Positions 44,771 to 54,718 are shown, counted from the first letter of the stretch. The stretch: 64,000 bases of DNA from Pseudomonas sp. LP_7_YM (GCF_004364435.1 NZ_SOCT01000004.1:1-64000); one strand, 5' to 3'. Program-made: numbers and translations. Notes: a model not told the origin generated them from the sequence alone.

Positions 44771-45724
44771 TCATGCCACAGCACCTACCGGTTCCTTGCC
44801 AGCCAACACAGCCGCCAGGCTCGCCAGCACCATCTCACCCATCCGCGTGCGGGTCTGGACGGTGGCGCTGGCCCGATGAGGTTGCAGGACCACGCTTTCC
44901 AGATCGAACAGCACCGGCGGCACCTTCGGCTCGTCGACGAACACGTCCAGCCCCGCGCCCGCAATGGCGCCCGATTGCAGCGCCGCGATGAGGTCCGGCT
45001 CGTTGACCAGGCTCCCACGCGCCACGTTAATCAGATACCCCTCTGCACCCAGCGCTTCCAGCACTTGAGCATTGATGATGCCCTTGGCCTTGTCCGCAGC
45101 GGCTGCGACGACCAGCGCATCGCTCTGCCGCGCCAGCGCCAGCAGGTCGCCGACGAAGGTGTACGGCACGTCGCTCATAGGGTTGAGGTCGGTGTAGCTG
45201 ATCGGGCAACCGAAGGCAGCTGCGCGCGTGGCGACAGCACGCCCTACCCGGCCCAGCCCGACGATACCGACGCGCATGCCGCTGAACTGACGCGCCAGTG
45301 GCAACGGCACCAAAGGCGTCGCGGTCCTGGCCCAGGCGCCGGAGCGCACGTAGCGATCACCGGTGCCCAGCCCACGACAGGTCGAAATCAATAAGCCGAT
45401 GGCAAGGTCGGCGACATCTTCGGTCAGTGCGCCAATGGTGGCGGTGACGCGAATGCCGCGGTCGCGCGCATAGGCCAGATCCACGGCATCGGTGCCCACG
45501 CCATTGACCGCGATGACTTCCACGTTCGGCAGCTGCTCCATCACCTGGCGGGTGATGCCGGTGTGACCGCCCGTGATCACGCCACGAATGTTAGCGCCGT
45601 GTTCCGCCAGGTAAGCAGCTTTGTCGCTCTGCTGAAAATAGGGCCGCAGGGTGTATAGCTCGTTGAGCCGCGCATTGATTTCAGGAATCAGGATCGGGCT
45701 CAGTTGCAGGATTTCAGCTTTCAT
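44771..45724 (-). CDS. D-2-hydroxyacid dehydrogenase (GhrB/hydroxypyruvate-reductase type)
   Basis: 317 residues, NAD(P)-dependent D-isomer-specific 2-hydroxyacid dehydrogenase. NAD-binding motif GIVGLGRVGRAVATRAAAFG (about residue 152). Catalytic Arg in INVARGSLVNEPDL, Glu in LDVFVDEPKVP and His in LQPHRASAT. It reduces a keto acid or oxidises a hydroxy acid in the cytoplasm. It is the last gene of a leftward cluster with an SDR and an FAH-family hydrolase, so it may act on a sugar-acid-derived keto acid. Confidence 0.88.
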   Translation of the reverse strand: MKAEILQLSPILIPEINARLNELYTLRPYFQQSDKAAYLAEHGANIRGVITGGHTGITRQVMEQLPNVEVIAVNGVGTDAVDLAYARDRGIRVTATIGALTEDVADLAIGLLISTCRGLGTGDRYVRSGAWARTATPLVPLPLARQFSGMRVGIVGLGRVGRAVATRAAAFGCPISYTDLNPMSDVPYTFVGDLLALARQSDALVVAAAADKAKGIINAQVLEALGAEGYLINVARGSLVNEPDLIAALQSGAIAGAGLDVFVDEPKVPPVLFDLESVVLQPHRASATVQTRTRMGEMVLASLAAVLAGKEPVGAVA

Positions 45725-45754
45725 CAGCGTCTCGCTCGCGTCGAATGTGGAAGA

Positions 45755-46519
45755 TCAACCACGGCCCACGAAAGGCATGTTGGTGGCCATGACGGTCATG
45801 TTCAGCACGTTGGCCGAGAGCGGCAGCGCCGAGATGTAGCGCACGGCATCGGCGATGTGTTTGACGTCGATCATCGGTTCGACCGCCATCGAGCCGTTCG
45901 CCTGGCGCACGCCCGTGGTCATGCGTACGGACAATTCGGTAAGCGCGTTACCGATGTCTATCTGGCTGCAAGCGATGTTGAACTCGCGGCCGTCCAGCGC
46001 CAGGCTTTTGGTCAGCCCGAGCACCGCATGTTTGCTGGCAGTATAAGGGCCGGTGAACGGACGCGGCACGTGGGCGGAAATTGAGCCGTTATTGATGATC
46101 CGGCCACCCTGCGGCAACTGCTTGCGCATTAAGCCGAACGCGCCACGGCTGCACAGGAAAACCCCGGTGACGTTGGTGTCGATGACGCTCAGCCACTTCT
46201 CGATGGGCAACTCATCCATCGGCACAGCGGGCGCGTTGACGCCTGCGTTGTTGAACACCACGTCGAGTCGGCCGTAGACCTGTTCGATGGTCGCGAACAG
46301 CTTGTCGACGCTGGCCGGGTCGCGCACGTCGGTGGACACCGCCAGTGCTTCACCGCCCTGCTCGCGGGCCAGCGAGACCAGTGCTTCCAACGGCTCGATA
46401 CGACGTCCGGTGACCACGACCTTGTAGCCATCTTCCAGCAGACCCAGTGCAACGGCGCGACCGATGCCGCTGCCTGCGCCGGTGACCAGGGCAATTTTGG
46501 AGTTCGATTGTTCAGTCAT
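45755..46519 (-). CDS. Short-chain dehydrogenase/reductase
   Basis: 254 residues, classical SDR. Cofactor motif [16 protein letters not shown] (TGxxxGxG), NNAG motif [10 protein letters not shown], catalytic Ser in [10 protein letters not shown] and Tyr/Lys in [14 protein letters not shown]. Probably NAD(H)-linked oxidation of a hydroxyl on a sugar acid or alcohol. It lies 30 bp from each neighbour, within a leftward cluster controlled by the divergent AraC regulator. Confidence 0.9.
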   Translation of the reverse strand: MTEQSNSKIALVTGAGSGIGRAVALGLLEDGYKVVVTGRRIEPLEALVSLAREQGGEALAVSTDVRDPASVDKLFATIEQVYGRLDVVFNNAGVNAPAVPMDELPIEKWLSVIDTNVTGVFLCSRGAFGLMRKQLPQGGRIINNGSISAHVPRPFTGPYTASKHAVLGLTKSLALDGREFNIACSQIDIGNALTELSVRMTTGVRQANGSMAVEPMIDVKHIADAVRYISALPLSANVLNMTVMATNMPFVGRG

Positions 46520-46549
46520 TGTTGTTCTCCTGTTGCGTGTCTGAATGCG

Positions 46550-47260
46550 TCAGTTCTGAGTAGGCCGATCAGCGCGACGGCTGCCGACCCGCACGTCGAA
46601 TTCCCCGATACCGCTGATGCCGCCGTTGATCACATCGCCTGCCTCAAGTGCCGCCACGCCGGGCGGGGTGCCGGTCATGATCAGATCGCCCGCGCGCAGG
46701 CTGACGGAATGGGAGAGCTGGCTGATGATCTCGCTGACCGACCATATCTGGCTTTCCAGATCCGAGCGCTGGCGCTCCACGCCATTGACGCTGAGCCAGA
46801 TTGCGCCCTGTCTCGGATGGCCGACGAGGCTGACCGGCTGAATTGGAGTGATCGGCGCCGAGCCGTCAAACGCCTTGGCCTGTTCCCACGGATTGCCCAC
46901 CGCCTTGGCCGCCATTTGTAGGTCGCGCCGGGTCAAATCAAGCCCTGCGGCGTAGCCCCACACGTGCCCCAGCGCCTGTTCTTCACTGATCTCGAAGCCG
47001 TCCTTGCCGATGGCGATCACCAGTTCGATTTCATGGCAGAACTGCTCGGTCTGGGTCGGAAAAACCAGTTCGCCGCTGGCATCGATGACCGACGTCGCAG
47101 GCTTCATGAAAAATGCCGGGACCTCACGTGCGGCATTCAGCGAGTCGCCCCAGGGGTAATTGCGCCCCAGACAAAACACCCGGGCGATGGGGAAACGTGC
47201 ATCGCTGCCATTGACCGGCAGGCTGCTAATACGCACGGGTTCGAATACAAAGTCGCTCAT
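46550..47260 (-). CDS. Fumarylacetoacetate-hydrolase-family hydrolase
   Basis: 236 residues, FAH family. Metal-binding acidic residues in FCHEIELVIAIG and GYAAGLDLTRRDLQM; conserved GRNYPWGDSL and MTGTPPGVAALEAGDVI. The size and pattern resemble fumarylpyruvate hydrolases (NagK/gentisate route) and 2,4-diketo-acid hydrolases of sugar-acid routes. It probably splits a C-C bond of a diketo acid. It is first of three closely spaced leftward genes. A terminator separates it from the upstream MFS gene. Confidence 0.86.
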   Translation of the reverse strand: MSDFVFEPVRISSLPVNGSDARFPIARVFCLGRNYPWGDSLNAAREVPAFFMKPATSVIDASGELVFPTQTEQFCHEIELVIAIGKDGFEISEEQALGHVWGYAAGLDLTRRDLQMAAKAVGNPWEQAKAFDGSAPITPIQPVSLVGHPRQGAIWLSVNGVERQRSDLESQIWSVSEIISQLSHSVSLRAGDLIMTGTPPGVAALEAGDVINGGISGIGEFDVRVGSRRADRPTQN

Positions 47261-47373
47261 GGAAATTCCTCGTGGCCGGTGGCCGTTTCATCCAGAGACT
47301 ACGGGATCGAACTGCCCCAAAGTTGGATAAAACCGTGTTCACGCTGGACTAAAAAACTCAATGTTCAGGGCAT

Positions 47374-47399
47374 AAAAAAGGCGTACTCACGTACGCCCT
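47374..47399 (-). terminator. Rho-independent terminator after the MFS gene
   Basis: On the minus strand GGGCGTACGTGAGTACGCC is followed by TTTTTTATG. The stem is GGCGTAC/GTACGCC. It lies about 40 bp past the MFS stop and before the FAH gene, so these two transcripts are at least partly separate. Confidence 0.8.
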
Positions 47400-47439
47400 T
47401 GCCCAGTTCGGCAAAAGGTCACACACACATTCGCGAAAC

Positions 47440-48783
47440 TTATTGCGCCTTGAGCTGGATGCGATAAATACGGCCCAGCAGCAGCGAGTAAGACAGGGTG
47501 CCGATGCACGCCACACCGCCGATGAACCAGAACGCCCACGCAAAGTTGCCGGTCACGTGGAGGATCTGGCCGATGACAATCGGGGTCACAATGCCGCCGA
47601 TATTGGCGGCCAGACTGGTGATCCCGCCCGTCAGACCGATCAGTTCTTTGGGCGCAATCTCCGAGACCGCCGCCCAGGATGCCGATGCGATGCCTTGGGC
47701 GAAGAAGGCGACAGTCAGCAAAGCGATGCAGACTTCGTTGGAGTCGGTGAAGTTGACCAGCATGATCGACATGCCCAAGGCGGAGCCCACCACTAATGGC
47801 AGTTTGCGCGCGAAGGACAGCGACACGCCGCGACGGATCATCCAGTCGGAGATGAACCCCGCCATCAATACGCCCACCGTAGCGCCGATGAACGGCAGCA
47901 CCGCGAAAATGCCGACTTTGACCATGGTCAGATGCCGCTCTTCAATAAGGTACGTCGGGAACCAGGTCAGGAAGAAATACAGGGCCGAGGTGCTGGCGAA
48001 CTTGCCGATGCAGATCGCCCAGACCTGACGATATTTCATCAGCTCGGCAATCTGCGTCCATTTGAATGTGTTCCTGTCCTGACTGCTTTTGACCAGCCCA
48101 CCGCCCGCCTCGATGTAATCCAGTTCTTCCTTGCTGACCTTCTTGCAGTTCAGCGGGTCGCGATACAGGTAAAGCCAGGCGACCCCGAACACAATGCCGA
48201 CGATGCCAGTGCTGTAGAACACGTGGCGCCAGTCGTAGGTGGTCGCCAGCCACAACAGCAACCCGGTGAACAACGCAGTGCCCAGGTACTGACCGCACAC
48301 GTAGATGCTGCTGGCCATGCCGCGCTCCCGGGCCGGAAACCAGACCGTCACAGCGCGACTGTTGGCCGGAAACGCAGGGGCCTCCAAGGCGCCAATGGCC
48401 AGACGCAAACCAAACAGCGACGAAAAGCCGCCGACCAGTCCCTGGCAAACCGTGACGGCAGACCAGGAGATCAGAGAAGCGCCGTAGGTCAGCCGCGAGC
48501 CGAAGCGGTCAGCGATGAACCCGGCAGGCACCAGCGCGAATGCATAGGTCCAGGCAAACGCGGAGAAGATCAGGCCCATCTGAACCTTATCCAAGCCAAG
48601 GTCCTTGGCCATGAAGGGGGCAGCGATGGAAATGTTGACCCGGTCCACGTAGTTGATGATTGTGGCGATCAACAACAGCGAGAGCATGAACCAGCGGCGG
48701 TGGGACACGGGACGTGCAGGCGCAGCGGCCCTGGGAACAGCCACGGCAGCATCGATCGCCTGAATATCAGGATTGCTCGACAT
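47440..48783 (-). CDS. MFS transporter, anion:cation symporter family (sugar-acid importer)
   Basis: 447 residues, 12 predicted membrane helices. N-terminal helix MLSLLLIATIINYVDRVNIS and the ACS-type FAWTYAFALVPAGFIADRFG (motif A region), matching galactonate/glucarate-type symporters. Probably imports a sugar acid or aromatic acid with protons. Divergent from the AraC gene, 319 bp apart. Downstream genes encode enzymes for 2-keto/hydroxy acids, consistent with a complete uptake-and-catabolism cluster. Confidence 0.9.
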   Translation of the reverse strand: MSSNPDIQAIDAAVAVPRAAAPARPVSHRRWFMLSLLLIATIINYVDRVNISIAAPFMAKDLGLDKVQMGLIFSAFAWTYAFALVPAGFIADRFGSRLTYGASLISWSAVTVCQGLVGGFSSLFGLRLAIGALEAPAFPANSRAVTVWFPARERGMASSIYVCGQYLGTALFTGLLLWLATTYDWRHVFYSTGIVGIVFGVAWLYLYRDPLNCKKVSKEELDYIEAGGGLVKSSQDRNTFKWTQIAELMKYRQVWAICIGKFASTSALYFFLTWFPTYLIEERHLTMVKVGIFAVLPFIGATVGVLMAGFISDWMIRRGVSLSFARKLPLVVGSALGMSIMLVNFTDSNEVCIALLTVAFFAQGIASASWAAVSEIAPKELIGLTGGITSLAANIGGIVTPIVIGQILHVTGNFAWAFWFIGGVACIGTLSYSLLLGRIYRIQLKAQ

Positions 48784-49102
48784 GAAAATTCCTCGTTGTT
48801 TTTATTGGAATCGAGTAATGAAGCGCGCTCCTAACTTATCGTACGACCTGCTTTAAACAAGATACGGCTTAGACCGTTTTTGGATTTCACAGATGTGTCT
48901 TAAGCATATGTCCAAAAATATCCTGATGGGAACGGCGAAACCGTAAGGCGTCTTGGCGGCTTTAAAATACCGGATTAGAGCATCCCCTGAGGGTATTGGC
49001 GCGGGCGGCTTTTTGGACAGCCGGACTGGTAACGAAGTGTAGAAAGGTTTTGAATCATGTCGTAGGACAACTGACAATGTGCGCATAACCCAAGGAAATA
49101 CC
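48784..49102. other. Divergent control region between the MFS and AraC genes
   Basis: About 319 bp with no gene. AraC binding sites and both promoters should be here. No direct repeat was clear enough to call. Confidence 0.45.
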
Positions 49103-50008
49103 ATGACGGACTCTGCCAATCGCGTACCCACCTTCGGCATGCAGCAACGCAGCGAGCGGCCAGATTTCTACATACGCGACAAAACCGAAGGCAAACCGGA
49201 AACCGAGCCCCATCGACATGAATATTTCCAGATCCAGATCAACCTGGGTGGCGACACCGTGCAGCACATTGGCGGCGTGGTGCGCGCGTTTCCTCGTAAT
49301 ACGCTGGCGTTCATCCTGCCGCACAGGCTGCACCTGATCCCGCATCCGCCAGAGAGCAATTTCCTGCTGATCAACTTTGCCCAGACCTTCCTGCTACCGC
49401 AGCTGCAGTGCGATCCGCTGGACCTGGAGGACGTCGCGATTGCCCTCGCCCCGGAGCTGTCACCCTTCCGCTTTCAGGAGCATCTGGACTTCACGCTCAA
49501 TGCAGAGAGTTTCGCCGAGATCCAGCGCTTGCTCGATCGCATGCACGCGCTGGACCCGCATCGCCAGTTCGGCACACGTGAAATTCTTAAGGGCTGTCTG
49601 CTGCAACTGATCGGCACGATCTGCGAACTCTACGCAGAGCCCATCAAACGGCTGGCCGAGGACAACGCCGCCGAACGCAGCCGTCGTGATGCCCTGGGGC
49701 GTATGTCCGAATACGTACGCCAGCACCTCAGTGATCCGGAGCTGAGCCTGAAAAAAGCAGCGTCGGCGGCGTTCCTGTCACCCAATTACCTGACCCACTG
49801 GCTGCGCAAGGAAGTCGGCAAGACCTTCAGCGAACTGGTGCTTGAGCGCCGCATGCATCTGGCCCGCACGCTGCTGCTCAACGGCAGCAAACCGGTGGGC
49901 GAAATCGCACGCTTGTGCGGATTCGCCGACGAGGCCTACTTCTCCCGCCGCTTCCGCCACGCCCACGGCATGCCTCCCGGACAGTTTCGCAAGCAGCGGG
50001 ATTTGTAG
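49103..50008 (+). CDS. AraC-family transcriptional regulator
   Basis: 301 residues from ATG 49103, with AAGGAAAT upstream; an earlier in-frame start at 49079 is less likely. N-terminal cupin-type effector domain (ETEPHRHEYFQIQINLGGDT). C-terminal double helix-turn-helix (LSLKKAASAAFLSPNYLTHW; PVGEIARLCGFADEAYFSRR; HGMPPGQFRKQ). It likely activates the divergent MFS gene and downstream enzymes in response to their substrate. Confidence 0.92.
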   Translation: MTDSANRVPTFGMQQRSERPDFYIRDKTEGKPETEPHRHEYFQIQINLGGDTVQHIGGVVRAFPRNTLAFILPHRLHLIPHPPESNFLLINFAQTFLLPQLQCDPLDLEDVAIALAPELSPFRFQEHLDFTLNAESFAEIQRLLDRMHALDPHRQFGTREILKGCLLQLIGTICELYAEPIKRLAEDNAAERSRRDALGRMSEYVRQHLSDPELSLKKAASAAFLSPNYLTHWLRKEVGKTFSELVLERRMHLARTLLLNGSKPVGEIARLCGFADEAYFSRRFRHAHGMPPGQFRKQRDL

Positions 50009-50101
50009 CCGCAAGCCCCGAAAACACGACCACGCTTGGTCCATACCGTCGCCTACATATTTATTTTCTGGACCCACATTGCCAGCGCTAAGCTTGCCCT
50101 T

Positions 50102-50731
50102 ATGGATGACTCCGACTACCTACGTCTGTTGACGATCCAGGCCGAGCAAGCCAATGCGTTTTTGTCCAATGCGCGCAAGTGGGAGCGCGAGCGCTGGGTT
50201 TGTCAGCGTTTGCTGCAAGGCTTGAACATTCCCCACCGCACCGACGATTTCCTGCCCGCCGGGCAAGAGCCGCCGGACGTGCTGTTTCGCAATGCGTGTT
50301 TTGAGGTGTTCTTCGTGCTCGACGAGGGCCGGCGGCTTAACGATGAGTGGCGCCAAGAGCTGCAACGCCGGCGCAGCGCGTTTTCCCTGAGTCAGCTGGT
50401 GCGGCGTGAAGCCAAGCCCAAGCGCATTCCCGCGTCCGAACTGCTGCGCCGCCTGGCGCCGACCTTGCGCAAGAAAGCGCACAACTACCAGGAACGGGGA
50501 TTGGATCTGGGTGCGCTGGATATCATCGCTTTTGCCAGCCTCAAGCGCGAGGTGCTGGACTTGAACAGCCACTTCCCTCCCCCGACCGAATACCTGCGAC
50601 AGGGTTGGCGCTCCCTTTCGCTGGTAGGTCCGACCTTCGCCCGCGTGCTGTTCGCACATCCCGACGCGCCGGATTTTCTGCGCACGAACCTGGGACGCAG
50701 CGTGGTCTTCGATGTAGGAGTCAGCCTGTGA
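50102..50731 (+). CDS. DUF1780-family protein
   Basis: 209 residues from ATG 50102 (MDDSDYLRLLTIQAEQANAF). It matches DUF1780, a family restricted mainly to pseudomonads and with a nuclease-like fold in structures: WERERWVCQRLLQGLNIP, DVLFRNACFEVFFVLDEGRR and LDIIAFASLKREVLD. Cytoplasmic. Function not established. Followed by a decayed DUF3094 gene and ndh. Confidence 0.85.
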   Translation: MDDSDYLRLLTIQAEQANAFLSNARKWERERWVCQRLLQGLNIPHRTDDFLPAGQEPPDVLFRNACFEVFFVLDEGRRLNDEWRQELQRRRSAFSLSQLVRREAKPKRIPASELLRRLAPTLRKKAHNYQERGLDLGALDIIAFASLKREVLDLNSHFPPPTEYLRQGWRSLSLVGPTFARVLFAHPDAPDFLRTNLGRSVVFDVGVSL

Positions 50732-50875
50732 TGGCGCAATTTTCGCGCGAATGATACAAAGCGGCATTGCTCGTTGATCTCGGCTGTAACCAAAGGCCGG
50801 AGTCAGTCGTCAACGAGGTTAACGCATCGCTGGCCGTCGTTCGCTGACGTCGGTCAATGTTCATGATGAGGCTCT

Positions 50876-51047
50876 GTGACCCGCTACCTGAACCCCGACG
50901 CCCCAACGCGTGTCGAAGAGTACCTTCGCGCCCTGGCATCAAGTCGAGCACTGGCTTTTTTAGCCATGACCGCTCCTGATGGCAGTGCGCGTCGTGGTGC
51001 CGGGGTTGGGCGTGTCGAGCCCTCTACCGGACTGTCTGATGCTATGA
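50876..51047 (+). pseudogene. Frameshifted DUF3094-family gene
   Basis: The start (GTG 50876) reads VTRYLNPDAPTRVEEYLR in one frame. The continuation APWHQVEHWLF is found one frame over, and then PLLMAVRVVVPGLGVSS in a further frame, ending at a stop at 51045-51047. Together these follow the usual DUF3094 layout: a hydrophilic N-terminus, H-Q-V-E, then one membrane helix. At least two frame changes are needed. In other pseudomonads an intact DUF3094 gene sits before ndh, from memory. Confidence 0.55.
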
Positions 51048-51110
51048 GCTGCCTGGCGCTCGCTCGGACAGAGCCATCAAAGAATTCCTTAAGCCTTATG
51101 AGATATCCCC

Positions 51111-52409
51111 ATGACTCATCGTATCGTGATCGTCGGCGGAGGCGCCGGTGGTCTGGAGCTGGCTACCCGTCTGGGTAAAACCCTTGGCAAGAAGGGCACG
51201 GCCAGCGTTACGCTGGTGGACGCCAATCTGACCCACATCTGGAAACCGCTGCTGCACGAAGTGGCCGCAGGCTCGCTCAACTCTTACGAGGATGAGCTGA
51301 ACTACGTGGCACAGGCCAAGTGGAATAACTTTCAGTTTCAGTTGGGGCGGATGGCTGGGCTGGACCGCGAGAACAAACAGATTCATCTGGCACAGACGCT
51401 GGACGAGAACGGCGATGAGCTGGTTCCGGCACGCAGCCTGGATTATGACTCGCTGGTGATTTCGGTCGGTAGCACCACCAACGACTTCGGCACCAAAGGC
51501 GCGGCAGAGCATTGCCTGTTCCTCGATACCCGCAAGCAGGCCGAGCGTTTCCATCAGCAGTTGCTTAACCGCTATCTGCGCGCCCACGCCAGCCAGTCGG
51601 CTGCCTCCGAAGAAATCAATATCGCCATCGTTGGCGCAGGCGCGACGGGTGTCGAACTGGCAGCCGAGTTGCACAACGCCGCACAGGAATTGGCAGCCTA
51701 CGGCTTGGGTCAGATCAAGCCGGAAAACCTGCGCATCACCGTGATCGAAGCCGGGCCCCGGGTGTTGCCCGCCTTGCCGGAGCGCATAGGCGGGCCGGTG
51801 CACAAAACGCTGGAGAAACTGGGCGTGACGGTACTGACCCATTCGGCGGTGAGTGAGGTGACCGCCGATGGCCTGGTGACGGCCAGCGGTCAAGTGATTC
51901 CGGCAACGTTGAAGGTCTGGGCGGCGGGTATTCGCGCCCCTGCATTCCTGGAAGGGATAGCCGGGCTTGAAACCAACCGTATCAACCAGTTGCAAGTGCG
52001 TGCGACCCTGCAAACCACGCGCGATGACAGCATCTTTGCCTTCGGCGACTGCGCGGCCTGCCCGCAAAAAGGCACTGATCGCAACGTCCCGCCTCGCGCT
52101 CAGGCTGCGCATCAGCAAGCGTCGATGCTGGTGAAGTCGTTGAAGCTGCGTATCGAAGGTGGCGAGCTGCCGGAGTATCGCTACAAGGATTACGGCTCGC
52201 TGATTTCGCTGTCGAAATTCTCGGCGGTGGGCAATCTGATGGGCAATCTGACCGGCAGCGTGATGCTGGAAGGCTGGCTGGCCCGGATGTTCTACATCTC
52301 GTTGTACCGAATGCACCAGATGGCGCTGTACGGCATGTTCCGCACGCTGATGCTGATGCTCGGCAGTCGGATCGGGCGTGGGACAGAGCCGCGGATGAAG
52401 CTGCACTGA
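51111..52409 (+). CDS. ndh: Type II NADH dehydrogenase (NDH-2)
   Basis: 432 residues, single-subunit, non-proton-pumping NADH:quinone oxidoreductase at the inner membrane. FAD motif IVIVGGGAGGLELATRLGKT at the N-terminus, NADH motif INIAIVGAGATGVELAAELH (about 168), FAD-binding FAFGDCAACPQKGT, and a C-terminal membrane-anchoring amphipathic region (KDYGSLISLSKFSAVGNLMG; WLARMFYISLYRMHQMALYG). Normal length. Confidence 0.93.
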   Translation: MTHRIVIVGGGAGGLELATRLGKTLGKKGTASVTLVDANLTHIWKPLLHEVAAGSLNSYEDELNYVAQAKWNNFQFQLGRMAGLDRENKQIHLAQTLDENGDELVPARSLDYDSLVISVGSTTNDFGTKGAAEHCLFLDTRKQAERFHQQLLNRYLRAHASQSAASEEINIAIVGAGATGVELAAELHNAAQELAAYGLGQIKPENLRITVIEAGPRVLPALPERIGGPVHKTLEKLGVTVLTHSAVSEVTADGLVTASGQVIPATLKVWAAGIRAPAFLEGIAGLETNRINQLQVRATLQTTRDDSIFAFGDCAACPQKGTDRNVPPRAQAAHQQASMLVKSLKLRIEGGELPEYRYKDYGSLISLSKFSAVGNLMGNLTGSVMLEGWLARMFYISLYRMHQMALYGMFRTLMLMLGSRIGRGTEPRMKLH

Positions 52410-52423
52410 TTCAACGATGAAAG

Positions 52424-52450
52424 AACCCGCCGTGCGCCCTGCGGCGGGTT
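52424..52450 (+). terminator. Hairpin after ndh
   Basis: AACCCGCCG and CGGCGGGTT pair perfectly around TGCGCCCTG, 15 bp after the ndh stop codon. The following sequence ACATCC lacks a T-run, so efficiency is uncertain. Confidence 0.65.
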
Positions 52451-52499
52451 ACATCCCTCAGCGAGCCGTCCAGTCTATGGACGGCCCACCCTCCTGCAT

Positions 52500-52781
52500 T
52501 CAACGCCCCGACATTCGGTCGAGCAGCGCACTCTTCTCTTCCAGCACGGCAGCGCGTCTGGCGATCTCGAGCCGGGCCGCGTCAATACGCATACGGCCAG
52601 CACTCACCGCCGCAGCGTGGGAGTGGAACAGTGTGTCCGGCGCATACCACTTGCCCTTGGCAGATCGTTCGTTGAGGCCGTCTGCGGTAGGCCCGACCAA
52701 TTCGACTTCCAGTACAACAAAGCTGCGGGTCAGCACCCAGGCGGTGTAGGGGTAGGCGCGAGCTTTCAAATTCGACCTCAT
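52500..52781 (-). CDS. Small conserved hypothetical protein (93 residues)
   Basis: From ATG 52781; the frame extends 10 codons further without a better start. MRSNLKARAYPYTAWVLTRS, then FVVLEVELVGPTADGLNERS and GKWYAPDTLFHSHAAAVSAG, then a helical C-terminus (ARLEIARRAAVLEEKSALLD). No signal peptide. I do not recognise a named family. It appears to be a conserved Pseudomonas protein of unknown function. Codon use is normal. Confidence 0.55.
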   Translation of the reverse strand: MRSNLKARAYPYTAWVLTRSFVVLEVELVGPTADGLNERSAKGKWYAPDTLFHSHAAAVSAGRMRIDAARLEIARRAAVLEEKSALLDRMSGR

Positions 52782-53297
52782 GGCGGTGTCTCTTTGAAGA
52801 GGTGTTTCCACCGCACAGAGGCTGGCCTGAGCGGCTTCGGATCATCGACGCGCAGTTGAAAACTGCTGAAAGCGCCGATTGGCTGCCCATGATAACTATC
52901 GCTGTATAGATTTTCATATAGCGAAAACACAGAAGCTGCTCGCGCGCCTCCAAGCAAACAGCGTTCCCTCCGGTTTCCGGGGCAAACATACAGAACCTTA
53001 AAACTCTCAGGGTGGTAAAAACAGGGAAACGAGGCGCGGCATACTGCGCGAAAAATCCTTAGCAGCGCAGTCTAGACGCCTTCTTGAGGTGTAACGCCAG
53101 CCTGCCACTTAGGTACAAAAGTTTGTCGCATTTGTTACAGAAGTGAAAAATCTTGATACATTTTTCACTAAATCGCTGGACGATAGTCCTAACTCTGTGC
53201 CAATTTTTCCCCGCTTCATGCACCAAGCGAGTGATTGGATGACCTCGCAAATCGAGGTCATTCGGTCTTTTTTCCACGCAGACAAGGATATGTCTGA
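52782..53297. other. Upstream region of the aprA protease cluster
   Basis: About 515 bp without a gene. TACAAAAGTTTGTCGCATTTG (53112-53132) and the AT-rich stretch up to 53280 presumably hold the aprA promoter. AAGGATAT before the start (53284-53291) is the ribosome-binding region. No confident promoter consensus was identified. Confidence 0.45.
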
Positions 53298-54713
53298 ATG
53301 TCGAAACTTAAACTCAATGCCCTCAGCGTAACGCCACAGGGCCCAAGCTCTGCATACAACCAAATCAACACGTTCAGCCACCAGTACGATCGAGGCGGTA
53401 GTTCGATCAACGGAAAACCGTCGTACACGGTGGACAAGGCAGCCGACTACATCTTGCGCGACCATGCCGCGTGGGCAGACGCTAATAAGAGCGGCACCAT
53501 CGAGTTGACCTATACCTTCCTGACCAGTCGACCGGCCGATTTCGATCGCACCCTGGGCACGTTCAGCGCCTTTTCGGCGCTGCAACAATCCCAGGCCAAG
53601 CTGTCGATGCAGTCGTGGGCCGATGTAGCGAAAGTCACCTTCACCCAAGCCAACTCCGGCGGTGACGGGCACCTGACGTTCGGCAACTACAGCGGCGACA
53701 ACGGCGGTGCGGCATTTGCCTACCTCCCTGATAGCGGCTCGTATGCAGGTCAGTCCTGGTACATGATCAACAACAGCTACCAGGTCAACGCCAACCCTGG
53801 CACCAATAACTACGGGCGCCAGACCCTCACCCACGAAATCGGCCATACCCTGGGCCTGTCGCACCCTGGCGATTACAACGCTGGGAACGGCAACCCGACC
53901 TACGCCGATGCCACCTACGCCCAAGACACTCGCGGCTACAGCGTGATGAGCTACTGGAGCGAAACCAACACCGGGCAAAACGACAAGGGTGCCTACTCGT
54001 CGGCACCCTTGCTCGACGATATTGCCGCCGTACAAAAGCTGTACGGTGCCAATCTCGCAACACGTGCCGGAGACACCACGTACGGGTTCAACTCCACAGC
54101 CGATCGTGACTACTACTCGGCGACGTCTTCGTCGTCCAAGCTGGTGTTCGCGGTATGGGACGGCGGTGGCAAGGACACCCTGGACTTCTCCGGGTACTCC
54201 AACAACCAGAAAATCAACCTCAACGAGGCTTCGTTTTCGGATGTCGGCGGCTTGGTAGGCAACGTATCCATTGCTAAAGGTGTGGTCATCGAGAACGCCA
54301 TTGGCGGCTCGGGCAATGACCTGATCATTGGCAACAGCGCAGCCAATGAACTGCGGGGTGGTGCCGGTAACGACATCATCTTCGGTGGTGGCGGTGCCGA
54401 TAAACTGTGGGGCGGCACGGGCGCGGATACGTTCATATTCGCGGCCAGCAGCGACTCACGGCCGTCGGCCCCGGACCAGATCATGGACTTTGTCAGCGGT
54501 CAGGACAAAATCGATCTGTCGGCCATACCGGAGTTTGCGACAAGCCACATCCCGCTGGTGTTCGTCAATGCGTTCAGCGGCACCGCCGGTCAGGCCGTAC
54601 TGTCCCAAGTCAGCACTGGCAGCACCTTGTCGATTGACCTTACGGGCGACCGTGCGGCCGATTTCGTGGTTAACACCGTAGGCCAGGCCGCCACGACTGA
54701 CATCGTGGTCTAA
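53298..54713 (+). CDS. aprA: AprA, serralysin-type zinc metalloprotease (RTX)
   Basis: 471 residues, exported by type I secretion. No N-terminal signal peptide. Zinc motif [11 protein letters not shown] (His179, Glu180, His183, His189), Met-turn YSVMSYW (Met217) as in metzincins. The C-terminal RTX calcium repeats read [20 protein letters not shown] and [20 protein letters not shown] (about 335-375). The uncleaved secretion signal is at the extreme C-terminus (DIVV after a hydrophobic stretch). In pseudomonads AprA degrades flagellin and blocks immune recognition. Followed by its inhibitor and exporter genes. Confidence 0.96.
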   Translation: MSKLKLNALSVTPQGPSSAYNQINTFSHQYDRGGSSINGKPSYTVDKAADYILRDHAAWADANKSGTIELTYTFLTSRPADFDRTLGTFSAFSALQQSQAKLSMQSWADVAKVTFTQANSGGDGHLTFGNYSGDNGGAAFAYLPDSGSYAGQSWYMINNSYQVNANPGTNNYGRQTLTHEIGHTLGLSHPGDYNAGNGNPTYADATYAQDTRGYSVMSYWSETNTGQNDKGAYSSAPLLDDIAAVQKLYGANLATRAGDTTYGFNSTADRDYYSATSSSSKLVFAVWDGGGKDTLDFSGYSNNQKINLNEASFSDVGGLVGNVSIAKGVVIENAIGGSGNDLIIGNSAANELRGGAGNDIIFGGGGADKLWGGTGADTFIFAASSDSRPSAPDQIMDFVSGQDKIDLSAIPEFATSHIPLVFVNAFSGTAGQAVLSQVSTGSTLSIDLTGDRAADFVVNTVGQAATTDIVV

Positions 54714-54718
54714 GCCTG

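Noticed and set aside
51096..52406. A 436-codon minus-strand frame
   Set aside because: Antisense shadow of ndh, which has full FAD and NADH motifs on the plus strand.
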